DNA of 64,000 nucleotides from Hippopus hippopus (taxonomy: Eukaryota; Mollusca; Bivalvia; Cardiida; Cardiidae). Below the pieces are notes generated by a model. That model was not told the DNA's origin, searched no databases, and was given only the letters and a program-made list of their open reading frames with translations. The position numbers were made by a program, and so were the translations under genes. Shown piece after piece: positions 43,657-54,770 of this stretch. The stretch covers positions 36,892,974-36,956,973 of the forward strand of contig OX328105.1 in NCBI GenBank assembly GCA_946811185.2, given 5' to 3'. The first letter of the stretch is position 1, and the number at the start of each line of letters is the position of its first letter.

Positions 43657-43745
43657 ATAAAAGGCCCACTGGTGGCCAAAAGTAAATAAATTTGGTGTCA
43701 AATTGTGGCATATACCATTTTAAAGTATTGATAGCATTATGAATA
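43657..43745. repeat. R12 short repeat
   Basis: AAAGGCCCACTGGTGGCCAA, then AAGTAAATAAAT and AAAGTATTGATAGC. Confidence 0.55.
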
Positions 43746-44063
43746 TCACAATGTGTTACAGTAAAGTTTGTTAAAGTTCGGTCGCCGATTGAAAAATCAG
43801 TTTTATAGCTAGAATTAAAGTTGCCAAAGTTGCTAGAGTTACAAGAAAGAATATTTGTGTATTTATTATTTCTTCTTTTTCTTTTATAATTGTTTGGCAG
43901 ATACTATCATTCATGTTTAGTGATATCTTAAGCTTAATGATATAAATCGCTGATCAGAATTGTCTTATGTCTTTAAGGTTCTACTTTTGACAGCTGGCAA
44001 AAATGTACGTTTAACCATTCAATTTAAGTACTAATTTGTGAAAGACAGTTTAAAAAAGGAGGG

Positions 44064-44290
44064 GGTCCGATGTGGCTCAGTTGTAAGGCGTAGTTTTCAA
44101 AACCTGGCTGTCTCGAGGTTGATCCTCACTGAAAACAGTGGGATTTTAGTGGGAGTTTCCTTGGGTAAGACACTTAAGAGCTGTAGCCTAGTACTGGTGA
44201 TATCCAAGACATATGTATACATAAACTAGTAAGTTGTCGCCTCGATATAATTGAAATAATGATAAAAGCGGCTTAAAACACAATACACGC
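44064..44290 (+). mobile_element. tRNA-derived SINE
   Basis: GATGTGGCTCAGTTGTAAGG (A box) and TCGAGGTTGATCCTCACT (B box), then TTCCTTGGGTAAGACACTT. The tail ATAATTGAAATAATG and AAAGCGGCTTAAAACAC is shared with the other SINEs. Confidence 0.7.
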
Positions 44291-44299
44291 AATGTGAAG

Positions 44300-45600
44300 G
44301 TCCCAATCCAGGATAAAAGTCAACATTAAATGAGATTTTTTTTTTCCCACATATAATTCAAACAACCACCATTTCATGAGTTCCAAGCAGTGTGGTTATT
44401 CATTGTTGACTGAATACAGTGCTGACAGCACTTTGATTTCTCGTATGTTGCAAATGTCTCGTTGCTGAATTTGTATAGTCATGCAATATTCACCAGTGAA
44501 AACTTTGGAAGGACTGCTGTCTGTGACTATGCCACACGAACATGAAGCAGTCGACATTCAGTGAGCTGACATGCAACGAGTCAGAATACGAACTCGCAAC
44601 CGAAGATGAAAGTGTGACAGAATTTACAGAATACAGAGTGAGAACGAGACGAAATATGGAGAGAGAAAACATAATGAGATAGAGACCGAGACTGTCGATT
44701 TTAATTACTTTTAATCTAAGACTAACATCATTAACGAGAGAAAGCGCACGTGACCGCCTCCGACCGTTGGAGTTTTCATAATTCTAACCTTGAAACGAAA
44801 TAACCAATTGGATTTCCACTGCCTAGCGGAATTTATCATTGTCCAATATCTATGGGGAATATCTGACCAGCAGTCGAAGTTTTCGATCGCGAAGATAAAT
44901 TGTGTATATAAACAGTGGACAATTAATAAAGACGATTTATATCGCGAAGCTTTTTTAATCGTTTCGTTTCGTCTATTAGATTCGAATAATTGTGTTCTTG
45001 GATAGGTTTTTACTTTCTAGTTGGAGGAGATGACTCTGAAAACAACACTGTAAAGTTCTGATAATCAGCGTGATTTAAGGACGTATGTACAAATGCAGGA
45101 GAAATATTGCGGCTAGAGAAACCGTAAAAAAATACTTGTCACTTGCAAACTTTTCCTATGCCAAATTTAAAAAAAAAAAAGCCAGTGTGTTTGAACGCAA
45201 AATTACAACTTTCTGTATTTACGACACATGTTCGATTCATACGGTTTAAGGTAGTAGACCCCTAAAGCTTCTAGTGCAACATGGAATAAAATTTCTTGTT
45301 AGTTGATAAATAAGGATTTATACTGATATAATATATTTGCACATTTTTAACCGACCAGAAATTCCTTTGATGTCTATCTTGAAATTATTTGTTGATACTT
45401 TTGTCAGTTTCCTGAAAAGGGAGGTAATTATTATCTCCCTTCGTAATGAGAATATAGTGGTTTTAGATTTATAAATGATAATTCTAAGAAGGAAAAGAAG
45501 GAAAAAGTGGCTCGGTTAATAATACTCATTTTTAATCAGAACAAATTTTGTAGGATAATATTATAGTGGAAATAACTGTTTTTCAAAGGGGTTTTCTACC
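44300..45600. other. Unrecognised stretch before the receptor exon
   Basis: Relatively complex sequence. A TATA-like TGTATATAAACAG occurs near 44903, in the same direction as the receptor exon 2.4 kb on, and the 71-codon frame 44790-45005 has no recognisable family. A 5' non-coding exon is possible but unsupported. Confidence 0.25.
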
Positions 45601-45793
45601 TTAACACTTGACTTACAATCCCGACTCTGATGAACTTTTGAAAACATTGTGAGAAGAGGAGAAAATGCTGTTTTCCGCAATGTTTTCTACCTTTCAAAAA
45701 TAAATTTCAATTTTTGAGTTACATTTATTTTGTCGTCTGCAGACACTTTCAATTTGGACAAGTCTAATATATTGTAGTAAGGTAAAGAGTTAA
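45601..45793. mobile_element. R1 element
   Basis: TTAACACTTGACTTACAATC at the left, GTAAGGTAAAGAGTTAA at the right. The core hairpin has lost one arm. Confidence 0.7.
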
Positions 45794-45899
45794 GTTACGT
45801 CTGTTGATATAGATCCAAATCAGATTACACAGAATGTGCAGTCTGATCTTCGATTATGATCTACATCTTGTCTGATACCTTGTTAGAAAAGTCTTTTAA
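45790..45899. mobile_element. Short R2 element
   Basis: It lies between two R1 copies and shares its TTAA with each (45790-45793 and 45896-45899). It keeps the core TCAGATTACACAGAATGTGC and AGTCTGATCTTCGAT. Confidence 0.6.
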
Positions 45900-46120
45900 C
45901 CTTTACCACACAATCTCGAGTTTTAACTAACCTGTGGAAGAAGCCTTTTGAAAACATTTTGGGAAAATCATCGGCTGGTAAAAACCGTTTTTGCCTTTTC
46001 ACACAATGTTTTCTACCCATTCAAACAAAATTTCCATCATTTGAGCCACATTTAAATTGCTGTCTGCGATTTCCTTCTATTTGGACAAGTCTAAGATTTT
46101 GTCGTCTTGTAAAGAGTTAA
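45896..46120. mobile_element. R1 element
   Basis: TTAACCTTTACCACACAATC at the left, GTCGTCTTGTAAAGAGTTAA at the right. The core is degraded to CGGCTGGTAAAAACCG. Confidence 0.75.
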
Positions 46121-46134
46121 AAGGGTTTGAAATT

Positions 46135-46394
46135 GAGCCATGCTCTGACAAAAGGGGGCTTAATGCATCTCCATCATCCATGGTACCAAGCAAGCCATCA
46201 CATACTAATGGATCCATAATATCCACTTCTTTTAACAACCAACTTAATAATGAGATAGACTGGTCCTTGGGCATACAGAAAATTGGCCAAGAGCGAAAAG
46301 TTTCGGCCCAGGTCAGCCTGCGCGGACTGCGCAGGCTGACCTGGGTCGATACTTTTCGCAGATGCATTAAGCCCCCTTTCCACAGAGCATTGCT
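46135..46394. mobile_element. R3 element
   Basis: GAGCCATGCTCTGACAAAAG at the left, the 34-bp central palindrome (AGGTCAGCCTGCGCGGACTG and complement), GATGCATTAAGCCCCC and GAGCATTGCTC at the right. It is in inverse orientation relative to 46601. The 155-codon frame here comes from the repeat. Confidence 0.8.
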
Positions 46395-46600
46395 CAATTA
46401 TATAATCTCGGCAGGTGGAATTGCGTTAACTGAAAGTCATATCAGTTCTATACTAGATCATTTTTGGGATATTAGACCAGTGCTGTGGGGATTTTATCCG
46501 TGCCTTTCCATTGTGTTAAATTAGACGGCGGAGAAGCAATATAACACATTGAACTTAACCGTAATTTCCAGAATGTTTCAACCTGTTAGTTTAAAACAAT

Positions 46601-46864
46601 AACCATGCTCTGCGAAAAGGGGGCTTAATGTATCTACGAAAAGTATCGACCCAGGTCAGCCTGCGCATTCCGCGCAGGCTGAACTGGGCCGAAACTTTTT
46701 AGCAATGTGTCAATTTTCTATATGTTCAAGGACCAATCTACTTCATGATTTAGTCGGTTGTGGAAAAAAAGGGGCTAATATGGATCCATAATTATGTGAT
46801 GGCTTGCTTGGTACAATGCATTACGGAGATGCATTAAGTGCCCTTTTGCCAGAGCATGGCTCAT
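46601..46864. mobile_element. R3 element
   Basis: ACCATGCTCTGCGAAAAGG, GGGGCTTAATGTATCTACG, central palindrome CAGGTCAGCCTGCGCATTC, GATGGCTTGCTTGGTAC, and CCAGAGCATGGCTCAT. A full-length reference copy. Confidence 0.8.
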
Positions 46865-46999
46865 ATCCTCTAGATCTATGAGTGTTAAAATGTTGACGGT
46901 GAGAGTAAAAGTGAATGTGCGTTTTAATAGCATTTCTTAGAGTCATTTTTTCTATTAAAACTCAAATAGAAACAGCAGGTACTATAGTTTGATATAATT

Positions 47000-47253
47000 G
47001 AGCCATGCTGTGTGAAAAGAGGGTTTAATGCATCTGCAAAAAGTATCGAAACACGTCGGCCTGTGCAGGCTGACCTTGGTCGAAACATTTTGCTTTTGGT
47101 TAATTTTCTGCATGTCCAAGGACCATTCTACCTCAGGATTCAGCCAGTTGTTAAACTAAATAGATTTTATGGATACATAATTATGTGATGACTTGATTGG
47201 TATAATACATCATAAAGATGAATTTAATTCCTTTTTGCCAGAAGATGGCTCAT
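47000..47253. mobile_element. R3 element next to receptor exon
   Basis: GAGCCATGCTGTGTGAAAAG at the left and AGAAGATGGCTCATTTTC at the right. It ends about 60 bp before the receptor start codon. Confidence 0.75.
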
Positions 47254-47314
47254 TTTCATGTACTAACTAGCTAACGAACTTTCAGTGATAAGCTACAAAA
47301 GCAAAACTTTTACT

Positions 47315-47485
47315 ATGTGTACTGTAAAAAGTATGAAAACTGTTTGGGTCGTGTGTTTTCTTACTTGTGCTTTCGTTCCACATGTAGAAGGCGATACAAT
47401 TACGATTGGCTTATTGGTTCCGCACACTGGAGCAAGGTCTATCGGCGAGGAGGCAGAAACAACCACAGACCTGGCTATTCAAAAG
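47315..47485 (+). CDS. Receptor first exon 1a: signal peptide and start of ANF-receptor-type domain
   Basis: It encodes 57 residues from ATG at 47315; a second ATG six codons on (47333) gives a cleaner signal peptide, MKTVWVVCFLTCAFVPHVEG. The mature start DTITIGLLVPHTGARSIGEE has the first strand and G-x-L-x-P pattern of type I periplasmic-binding folds found in receptor guanylate cyclases, class C GPCRs and glutamate receptors. It ends LAIQK|GTAAGC, a strong donor in phase 0. An acceptor-like CTTTCAG at 47279-47285 hints at an upstream non-coding exon. Which receptor class this is cannot be decided from one exon. 17 of 31 mature residues match exon 1b. Confidence 0.65.
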
Positions 47486-49315
47486 GTAAGCGTTGGTTGA
47501 TGATTTAAATCGTATCTAGCAGCCACCTTTTAAAACACCATAATCCTGAGTCCCTATTTTTTTTTTAAGTCCGTTTATGGAAAAGCTACTTTTCTGAAGG
47601 TACTACTGTTCTCTGTACCCCTAGCTGGCCGACTGCCCAAGACAGACTGTAAATTTCACAATAATAATAGGTAACTATGACCTTAAACCATGATTCAGTT
47701 GCAGAAATAGGAACTTTTCGTCTTTTCTTGTAAAATTCCTGCGAAATTCAGTCTTCCCCAAATCAATTTCGTCACTCAAGACCTAAAGATGGGCTCTGGA
47801 TGAAATTCTGATTTGTACTTAGATGAGATGTTTAATCCATTACTGATGCGCTGACGATACTTTGATTACACCACGTTTAATTACTGAGAATTTTGGGGAA
47901 AAAAAGTCTTCATCGTCGCATACCCACGATACTTTGATTAACGCTACATTACATCTATTTAGCGTGGGTATTCGACAAAATATCCATCGCCCGTTGCCCA
48001 CCATTCTTAGATTAACACAACATTAATCCATGTACTGTGGGATAGTTGACGACAAAATGTTCATTGTCGGTTATCCACAATACTTTAACACTAGGCTACA
48101 TTGTATCTATGGGCTGTTTGACCAACTCTCATTCTCATCAGTGATTAGTGCTGTATTTCATTGGACCTATGATGAAACTTTGCGGAACTTTTAATCAATG
48201 AATTGACACGTTGCACATTACTATATTGAATAAGAAATGACTTTCCTGATCTCAAATGAAAAATAAAATATCTGATTTTACTAACGATATCCCCAAATAA
48301 CCAAGTCGTCGAAGTTTGATTCTACGTTGAATATTTTTCAGTCGAAACCAAGTCTGACTGTTTTAATAGTCACTTATGCACGTGATAAACATAATGTGAT
48401 TTCGGCAGCCAAATCTATAGAAAACCGTAGTGTAAACGAAGAGACAACTAACTTTTGGGGGCCGACTTAGATGAAGATCAGACTACAGAATGCTTGTTAG
48501 GTATTATTTAGATATAGGAAAAGTATTGAATCCTCGTAGGGTCACCCAAAACGTCGCGTGACTAGAAATTGTACAACACTAGATTTCGTTATATACTCGC
48601 GTGTCACACAACTTATATATACCTGCGAGATTTTACAATCCTTACGAGATAACGGGGGCGACATTTTACTATTTTTGTTCTAGTGTGTGTTTTGTTGATC
48701 CTCGCGCGTACCTAACTTACATGTGAGTGAGGCTTTGATAAAACTCCTATTGTCGCCCGATGCTATAGTAACACAGAGCCCTAGGTGCCGAGAAAATTAG
48801 TCCTTTGTTACATGTACCGTCAGTATGACACACCACTAAAATGTATAGGTACAATCCGAATTTGGGTTTATTATACACGAAGAGGTCAGTTTTGAACGAT
48901 GATGAAGAACTCTGAAAATATTTGTATTTTTATACACGCGAACGGACGTTTTATGTTGTGTCCCTAGTCTGTTCGCCTGTCCGTCCGTCCGTCTGTAAGT
49001 AATTTTGTGTCTACCCTTTATGTGAATCCTTGTCCGACTTTCAAAATTCTGTCAAAAATTTATTAAATATACCTGCCTACATTGCTGAGACGAAGTGATG
49101 AGCGAAAGTCTTACATTCTTATCACCAAGGTCAAGGTCACGGTAGGGATCAAAGGTCAGTATGTCCATAATATTATTCTTGAGTCTTGACTTTAATTTGA
49201 AAAAAAAAAAGTTCACCTGCGTGAGTACCATGATGAGACGATGTGCAGAGCTGTAGAATCGTCCTTTGAAATGCAGAAAATTAACTAAATAATCTAAAGT
49301 CTAAACTCATGTCAC
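47486..49315. other. No recognised feature (possible receptor intron)
   Basis: Fairly complex sequence without R-family elements. An acceptor-like TTTTTCAG near 48342 opens a 42-codon frame (SKPSLTVLIVTYARD...) without a matching family or a good donor, so it is not called as an exon. Confidence 0.35.
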
Positions 49316-49398
49316 CTTGCACGGACTGTGCAGGCTAACCTTAATCGATATTTTTTGTATATGGTTAAACCAATTTTCACAGAGCACGGCTCATTTGA
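49316..49398. repeat. R3 end fragment
   Basis: GCACGGACTGTGCAGGCTAAC, TTTCACAGAGCACGGCTC. Confidence 0.5.
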
Positions 49399-49679
49399 AA
49401 CGGCTCACCGTTACCATCATCGTTGCTCACCGTCACTATGTATACATGTACATCATTCAGCCAGCGGATTTTAGAATGCATTGGAATGTTGGGTCGCTTT
49501 ATGCTAGATCACCTCCAATGTATCCTTAAAACTTTCTTTCTCCGTGGAGCGGCTTTTACTGAAATAATTGCTTTATGAACGCGTGTCTCACTAGTAAGTG
49601 TTCCTCTATTAATGGAATGCGCTAAAGATTCGTTGAAATCGACCAGTTACAATGGTTGTTAGACTTTTTTATTTGCAGA

Positions 49680-49740
49680 CTCTGGAAAGTTTTTGTTTTG
49701 GCAGCGCATATGAAGTTTGTGTTTCGGCAGCGTAAGTGAA
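49680..49740. repeat. 26-bp tandem duplication
   Basis: TGTTTTGGCAGCGCATATGAA is followed at once by TGTGTTTCGGCAGCGTAAGTGAA. It mimics an exon (preceded by TTATTTGCAG, ending GC|GTAAGTG) but the internal duplication argues against coding. Confidence 0.5.
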
Positions 49741-49909
49741 AATGGATTTGTTCGATCCGCCTATCATATTCAGGTGGGTAGCCAGGGGGACGTCCGAAGC
49801 CCGGGCTTCAACATTAATCATCAAAGCATCAAAACGAAATGCACTCTCTCAATCAGGAAAAGAGACCAAATCATCGCAATTTCGAAACTGCTTTCGCCAT
49901 GAAATTAAA

Positions 49910-50050
49910 ACTAAATAGTGGACAATGTAGAACAAAGATTAGGCTATACGTTCTGTGCACTTTGATCTTGATCTGCATCGTCCACAAAATGCAGTCTAAT
50001 CTTGATTTATATTGTCTTGACAAAATTCTACTAGGCTCTTTAAAATGCTG
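49910..50050. repeat. R2 fragment
   Basis: GTGGACAATGTAGAACAAAG, TTCTGTGCACTTTGATCTTG and CTAGGCTCTTTAAAATGC, a diverged R2. Confidence 0.45.
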
Positions 50051-50937
50051 ACATCTTTTTTTGCTTGAGGGAAAACGACGAAGAAAGAGAAAAAAAATTG
50101 TGAGAAGAAAATTTAAAAGAAAAAATGGTCTTCATCTTCACTACATTCCTGGCTACACAGATGAGACAGAACACATTCAGCAACGGTAGAAACGTATTGA
50201 TTGCGTTTATTCTTTTAGACCTACGTTCACTTTTGATCCGATCTTCTTCCGGAATTTCTCATCAGGTTCGTCGAATGCATAATTTACTCTGAGTGTGCTT
50301 TTTGGATCTATATACTATCTCGTTGTACAGTACGCGAACAGACCTCTTTGTATGTTTCATTTTTGTAGTTTACGCGCTTGACAGATCGAAAGTAAAGAAA
50401 AAGTACTCTTGCACCGTCTATTAAAAAATCGAATAAGCGGTGTTCGCCTTTTTTGTTTCAGTAGGGTGATAATCAGAATTGTCTGGGGCGCCTTCAACGT
50501 GTACCTATGGAACTCCGCACATTAGTTTGTGTTGAGTTACATACTTAATTTAAATGTCGCTAAGAAACTTTTACATTTTAGAAGTCACTTGATATATTCA
50601 AAAACAGGAAAATACATTTTGAGTAAACAATCTGGATACCTCTATTTCAAATAGTGTAGCAGAACTCTGTCGTGCTGAGATCATTTACTGGAGTTTAAGT
50701 GGATTATAAAACATACCCCTTTGTGTTCTGTAAAAATATGATGCCATGCTGTTATAATAAGAGAAAGTGCTCTTAGTGCTTTGTATAACAGCACTTACAG
50801 AACTCGCCCAGAATTCTTCTTATGAAATCCATTGCCACCTCATTACTCTTTCGTGTATGCTTTTGTGGGAAGCAACCGGTTACTTGAAAAAAAGTGAGTT
50901 ACGAAGTAGGCAAGGTGACAGGTCATACCTCATTGTT

Positions 50938-51030
50938 CTTAAAGCCCAAATAGCGGCCAAAAGTAAACAATTCGAGTATAAAAAGTGCACTTAGATTTTA
51001 ATCACACCAACAAAAAGTATTGATTAATTT
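50938..51030. repeat. R12 short repeat
   Basis: AAAGCCCAAATAGCGGCCAA, then AAGTAAACAATTCG and AAAAAGTATTGATT. Confidence 0.6.
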
Positions 51031-51221
51031 ATAATTATATTATGAATTTAAGAATAATTTTAAAAGTAGGTCAGAAGTTGCCGGGCCGCTCTATATTCGT
51101 TTGCTTTTGAACGTGGTTTTGAAATTTCTTTTTCTGCCAGCGACTAACACTTTGACCGACTGTATAATATAAGTTTGTCATCTTCAGAATAATTCCACTA
51201 CTTTTAAAAGGAAAGATTTAT

Positions 51222-51420
51222 TTAACCCTTAGGCTGATTAGCGCGAGTCACTGACCTTTTGCGGACACTGTAGATCAAGATCAGACTGCACAGAACGTGC
51301 AGTCTGATCTTGATCTACACTGTACGATAAGGAGATACCTTACTCCAAAAAAGCATAATTCACGGTTTTACTAAACGGCTTGAAAGTTTCATTTGATTTA
51401 TTTAGCAGGATAAGTGTTAA
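51222..51420. mobile_element. R2 element
   Basis: TTAACCCTTAGGCTGATTAG at the left, TTTAGCAGGATAAGTGTTAA at the right. The core AGATCAGACTGCACAGAACG and its partner give an almost perfect palindrome of about 50 bp. Confidence 0.85.
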
Positions 51421-51587
51421 CCAAAAAGAAGTCTTTACAACCGACTTTTAACAGTCGTCTGCACTGACAGGTTTTGAAGACCTCTGGTTGCATCGATAGA
51501 TCATGAAAGTCATCCAAAAGTGATCGCTAATTAACACATTGCTTTAACCACATCCTGCTTATATTGATATTAATATACTGTCGACTC

Positions 51588-51816
51588 TTAACCCTTTAAC
51601 AAAAAATCCCTGGTTTTAACGACCCTGAGAAAGAAGCCTTCTGAAAACATTGTGGGAAAAGGAGAAAATGCTGGTAACCAGCATTTTCTCCTTTTCCCAC
51701 AATGTTTTCTACTCTTCCAAAATCAAGTTTCAATTTTTGAGTCACGTTTATTTTGTCGTCTGCAAATGCTTTCAAGTTGGACAAGTCTAAAATTTTGTCG
51801 TTTGGTAAAGAGTTAA
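51588..51816. mobile_element. R1 element
   Basis: TTAACCCTTTAACAAAAAATC at the left, core hairpin AGAAAATGCTGGTAACCAGC with ACAATGTTTTC, GTCGTTTGGTAAAGAGTTAA at the right. Confidence 0.85.
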
Positions 51817-51843
51817 ACAGATTTAGTCACGTATATTTGCATT

Positions 51844-51925
51844 TAACTCTTTGGCTACTAAGGGCGACTCAAGGACTCTTGTGCCCAGTGCAGATCAAGA
51901 TCAGACTGCACAGAACGTCAACTGT
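51844..51925. repeat. R2 5' half
   Basis: TTAACTCTTTGGCTACTAAG, AGATCAGACTGCACAGAACG, then the copy stops. Confidence 0.6.
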
Positions 51926-52427
51926 ACCCTGTTAACTCTAGTTTTTAAACCAGCGAGAAACTCCCTTGTACTGTCAGGTACTTCTTCCCAAGCTTCCATT
52001 CTGTTCCGCTGCATAAAAATAAAGAGAAAAATTGTGGCCAAAATATGTTATTTTAGCACATTGATTCTTTGCGAGTTGTCTTGTTTCCATATACAGCATT
52101 ATTTACACCTATCAAAAACGGTTAGAAATTTGTAGGTAAAAATGGGCAAATACTTAGAGACAAGAAAATGGCATTTTTCATCAGTCTGAAAGTTAATGGG
52201 GAAAAGAAGCTTGTACCAAGATGAATGTTGTTTTTCCCCCGATTGTTTCAACTGTAGGAGCGTATAAAAGTCGTGTTTGTTCAAAAACGGGTTAGCCCTT
52301 GATTTCTGCCTCAAGATCCACCTTCATGAGCTAGTCAAGATCAACCTATGGATACAAGATGGTCGATATTAGCCTTCTGATAAGTCGAAACAGTGCTTCT
52401 CAACGAAATATACAGCTATTTTAACCC

Positions 52428-52630
52428 TTAACCTTTACATAAGTTAAATGAAACTTTGAAGCCGATAATAAACATCCATATGTTGCTGTTTCAAAGGTAT
52501 GTTTTCGGAAAAAGATCTCCCTATCGGACAGTGTAGGTCTAAGAGCAGACTGCACGTTCTGTGTAGTCTGATCTTGATCTACAATGTCCGCAAAAGGTCC
52601 TTCAGTCGCGATTAGCAGCCTAAGTGTTAA
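52428..52630. mobile_element. R2 element, inverted
   Basis: TTAACCTTTACATAAGTTAA at the left and GATTAGCAGCCTAAGTGTTAA at the right, with AGCAGACTGCACGTTCTGTG and TAGTCTGATCTTGATCTAC inside. Confidence 0.75.
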
Positions 52631-53035
52631 AAACTTTGCTCTCGTATCGGAGAAGCAGAATCGATACTCGGTTTTTAATGATGTGAGAGTTGATAATGAT
52701 AGTCTTTGTTTACCCTTTTATATCAACGAAACCTTTAAGTTGCTGGTGTGGACGGCATAGATCGAAATCAGACTGCCAAGAACGTGTGTAGTCTTATCTT
52801 TGTTCTATGGCAGCCACCACCCGGTGATACGATTTGCGCAAAAAGCCTCTTTGTACATACAGTTGTAGCTGAATTGTATCATTTACCCTCTAAAGGATCA
52901 TGCCAGTATTATGCATTTATGCAGCAAAAACAGATAATTAGGCATTTATTGTGCTATAGAATCATTGACAGATGGCTATTTTTGACAAAGGTTTATCCTC
53001 TATATATCGGTGTCCAATCGTTTCTATTATCATCT

Positions 53036-53249
53036 TTAACCTTTACGCTGCTAAGCACGGCTCACTGACCTTTTGCGGACAGGGTAGATTAAGATTAGAC
53101 TTCACAGAACGTGCAGTCTGATCTTAGATCTACACTGTCCGATAAGGAGGTATGGTTCCTCCAAAAATACCTTTGAAATGGGAAAATTTTGGTTTTTTTC
53201 CTACCGGCTTGAAAGTTTTATTTGTTTTATTTAGCAGGATAAGGGTTAA
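53036..53249. mobile_element. R2 element
   Basis: TTAACCTTTACGCTGCTAAG at the left, TTTAGCAGGATAAGGGTTAA at the right; core TTAGACTTCACAGAACGTGC and AGTCTGATCTTAG. The fourth R2 copy within 2 kb. Confidence 0.8.
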
Positions 53250-53384
53250 TCGCTTCGATTATCATCTTTAATTACAATGGTTGTACTGGTTAGAGTTTCT
53301 GCAACCAGTCTAAATGGTATGTTTAGTTAAAATGAACTCCATTTTGACTGCATAAACCCCAGTGGTTTAGCCAAGCAGAAAAGC

Positions 53385-53555
53385 GTCCTTTCGGAATTTC
53401 GAAAATTTCTGCATATCAAAGGACCATTTTACCTCCATATCAAGTTGATTATTAGACGAAATGTATTTAATGAATCCATAATTATGTGATAACTTGCTTG
53501 GTGTAATGCATCGTGGAGATGCATTATGTCCCTTTTTTTGCCAGAGCATCACACA
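53385..53555. repeat. R3 right half
   Basis: TTCTGCATATCAAAGGACC, AATCCATAATTATGTGATAAC, GAGATGCATTATGTCCC, CCAGAGCATCACACAT. Left half missing. Confidence 0.6.
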
Positions 53556-54352
53556 TATAATTAGTCTAGCAGTAAAGAGATGTTACTGTAAAGTCGGTGA
53601 CGTTTGAGTATAACTGGCTCAATGTTCTGTCTTGACAAATCAAATGGGACGTTTAAGAGCTTTTTTTGAAATACAGCTTCAGACAAATGGATTGCAGAGA
53701 AACTTTAAAGATATAATTTTGTACTCCTTTGACGCGGTGATGTATGACATCCGATTATTTAAGTGAGGCTGACTGATCTCATTTTTGACCTGATTTAGTA
53801 ATAACATGAAATGGACTGTTACTCATGTGCGATTATTTATGATATGTAAACTCTGCAAAAAAAAAGGTACAGTAAGTACAGACGTTACCGTAAATTTACA
53901 CGAATTTGCCAGTGTTTTGACTTACATGTACGGACGAACTGACCGATCGACTTTGAGTTGACGCTACATAAACATTTAAAGTCTAAATGAGGACTAACGT
54001 TAGCTGTATAATGCGATTTCGAGAACGTTACTCGTACTGTGTGCCTACTCCCTATCTGATGTTAACGAACAGGGGTATTAACTACAGAGAGTGGGCCATC
54101 AAATCGACTCAAACCAGCAAAAACTGATTTTCATCTTATAAGCCCTGCTTCCAAATTACACGACCCAGGTTGATACTTTTAGCAGATGCATTTTACCCAC
54201 TTTTCACAGATGGCTGAATGTAATTTTAACTGGCTACACTATGTACAGCGGTCGCTGGATTTAGAGTTTTAGAACAGTAGGGATAGAATGTATATATATA
54301 TATTCATTAACGTCAAATATTCTTCCATGCAAAATTTTATCTACCTTGTCCA

Positions 54353-54672
54353 ACGATTGATTGATTGTATGGTGTTTAACGCCGTTTTCAACATTATTTC
54401 AGTTATATCGCGGTGGCCAGTGCACCTATCCATGCTTTCCTAGAGTTTCTGTTACCAGTACTCCAGACAATATTCTTCCCAAGCCACTGGCTGCTTTCCC
54501 ACATAACTATCGTCGAAACAACGATCAGCGTCGAGAGAGGAATGAATTCTGTCGCATTGACTATCATCAGTCCTCGGAAAGAAATTGGCTGAGTCGGGGA
54601 TCGAACCAGCGACCTCCTGATCTCAAGTCCTGTGCGCTACCGACTGAGAGCTCTACTGGGGCTCGGACCTTG
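54353..54672 (-). mobile_element. tRNA-derived SINE
   Basis: On the minus strand the head has TCTCAGTCGGTAGCGCACAG (A box) and GGTCGCTGGTTCGATCCC (B box). The tail reads ACTGAAATAATGTTGAAAAC and CGGCGTTAAACACC, ending in ATCAATCAA. The body differs from the 3116, 38494 and 44064 SINEs, while the tail is the same. The 123-codon plus-strand frame across it is not a gene. Confidence 0.8.
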
Positions 54673-54770
54673 TCCAAAGAATATATACATGCTGTTTCGA
54701 TGTTGACGACTGTAGTAGTTCAGGCATTATAGTATGTAATATTCTTAGGGTTCAGAAAGAACAAACATGT

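Noticed and set aside
46057..46524. 155-codon open frame on the plus strand, with a 106-codon mirror on the minus strand
   Set aside because: It lies on R1 and R3 elements; the R3 palindrome keeps both strands open. No protein features.
48343..48472. Candidate second receptor exon after TTTTTCAG
   Set aside because: The frame (SKPSLTVLIVTYARD...) shows no ANF-receptor pattern and no convincing donor.
49680..49731. Small exon with good acceptor and donor
   Set aside because: It consists of an internal 26-bp duplication and encodes nothing recognisable.
54361..54732. 123-codon plus-strand frame
   Set aside because: It is the antisense of a tRNA-derived SINE.
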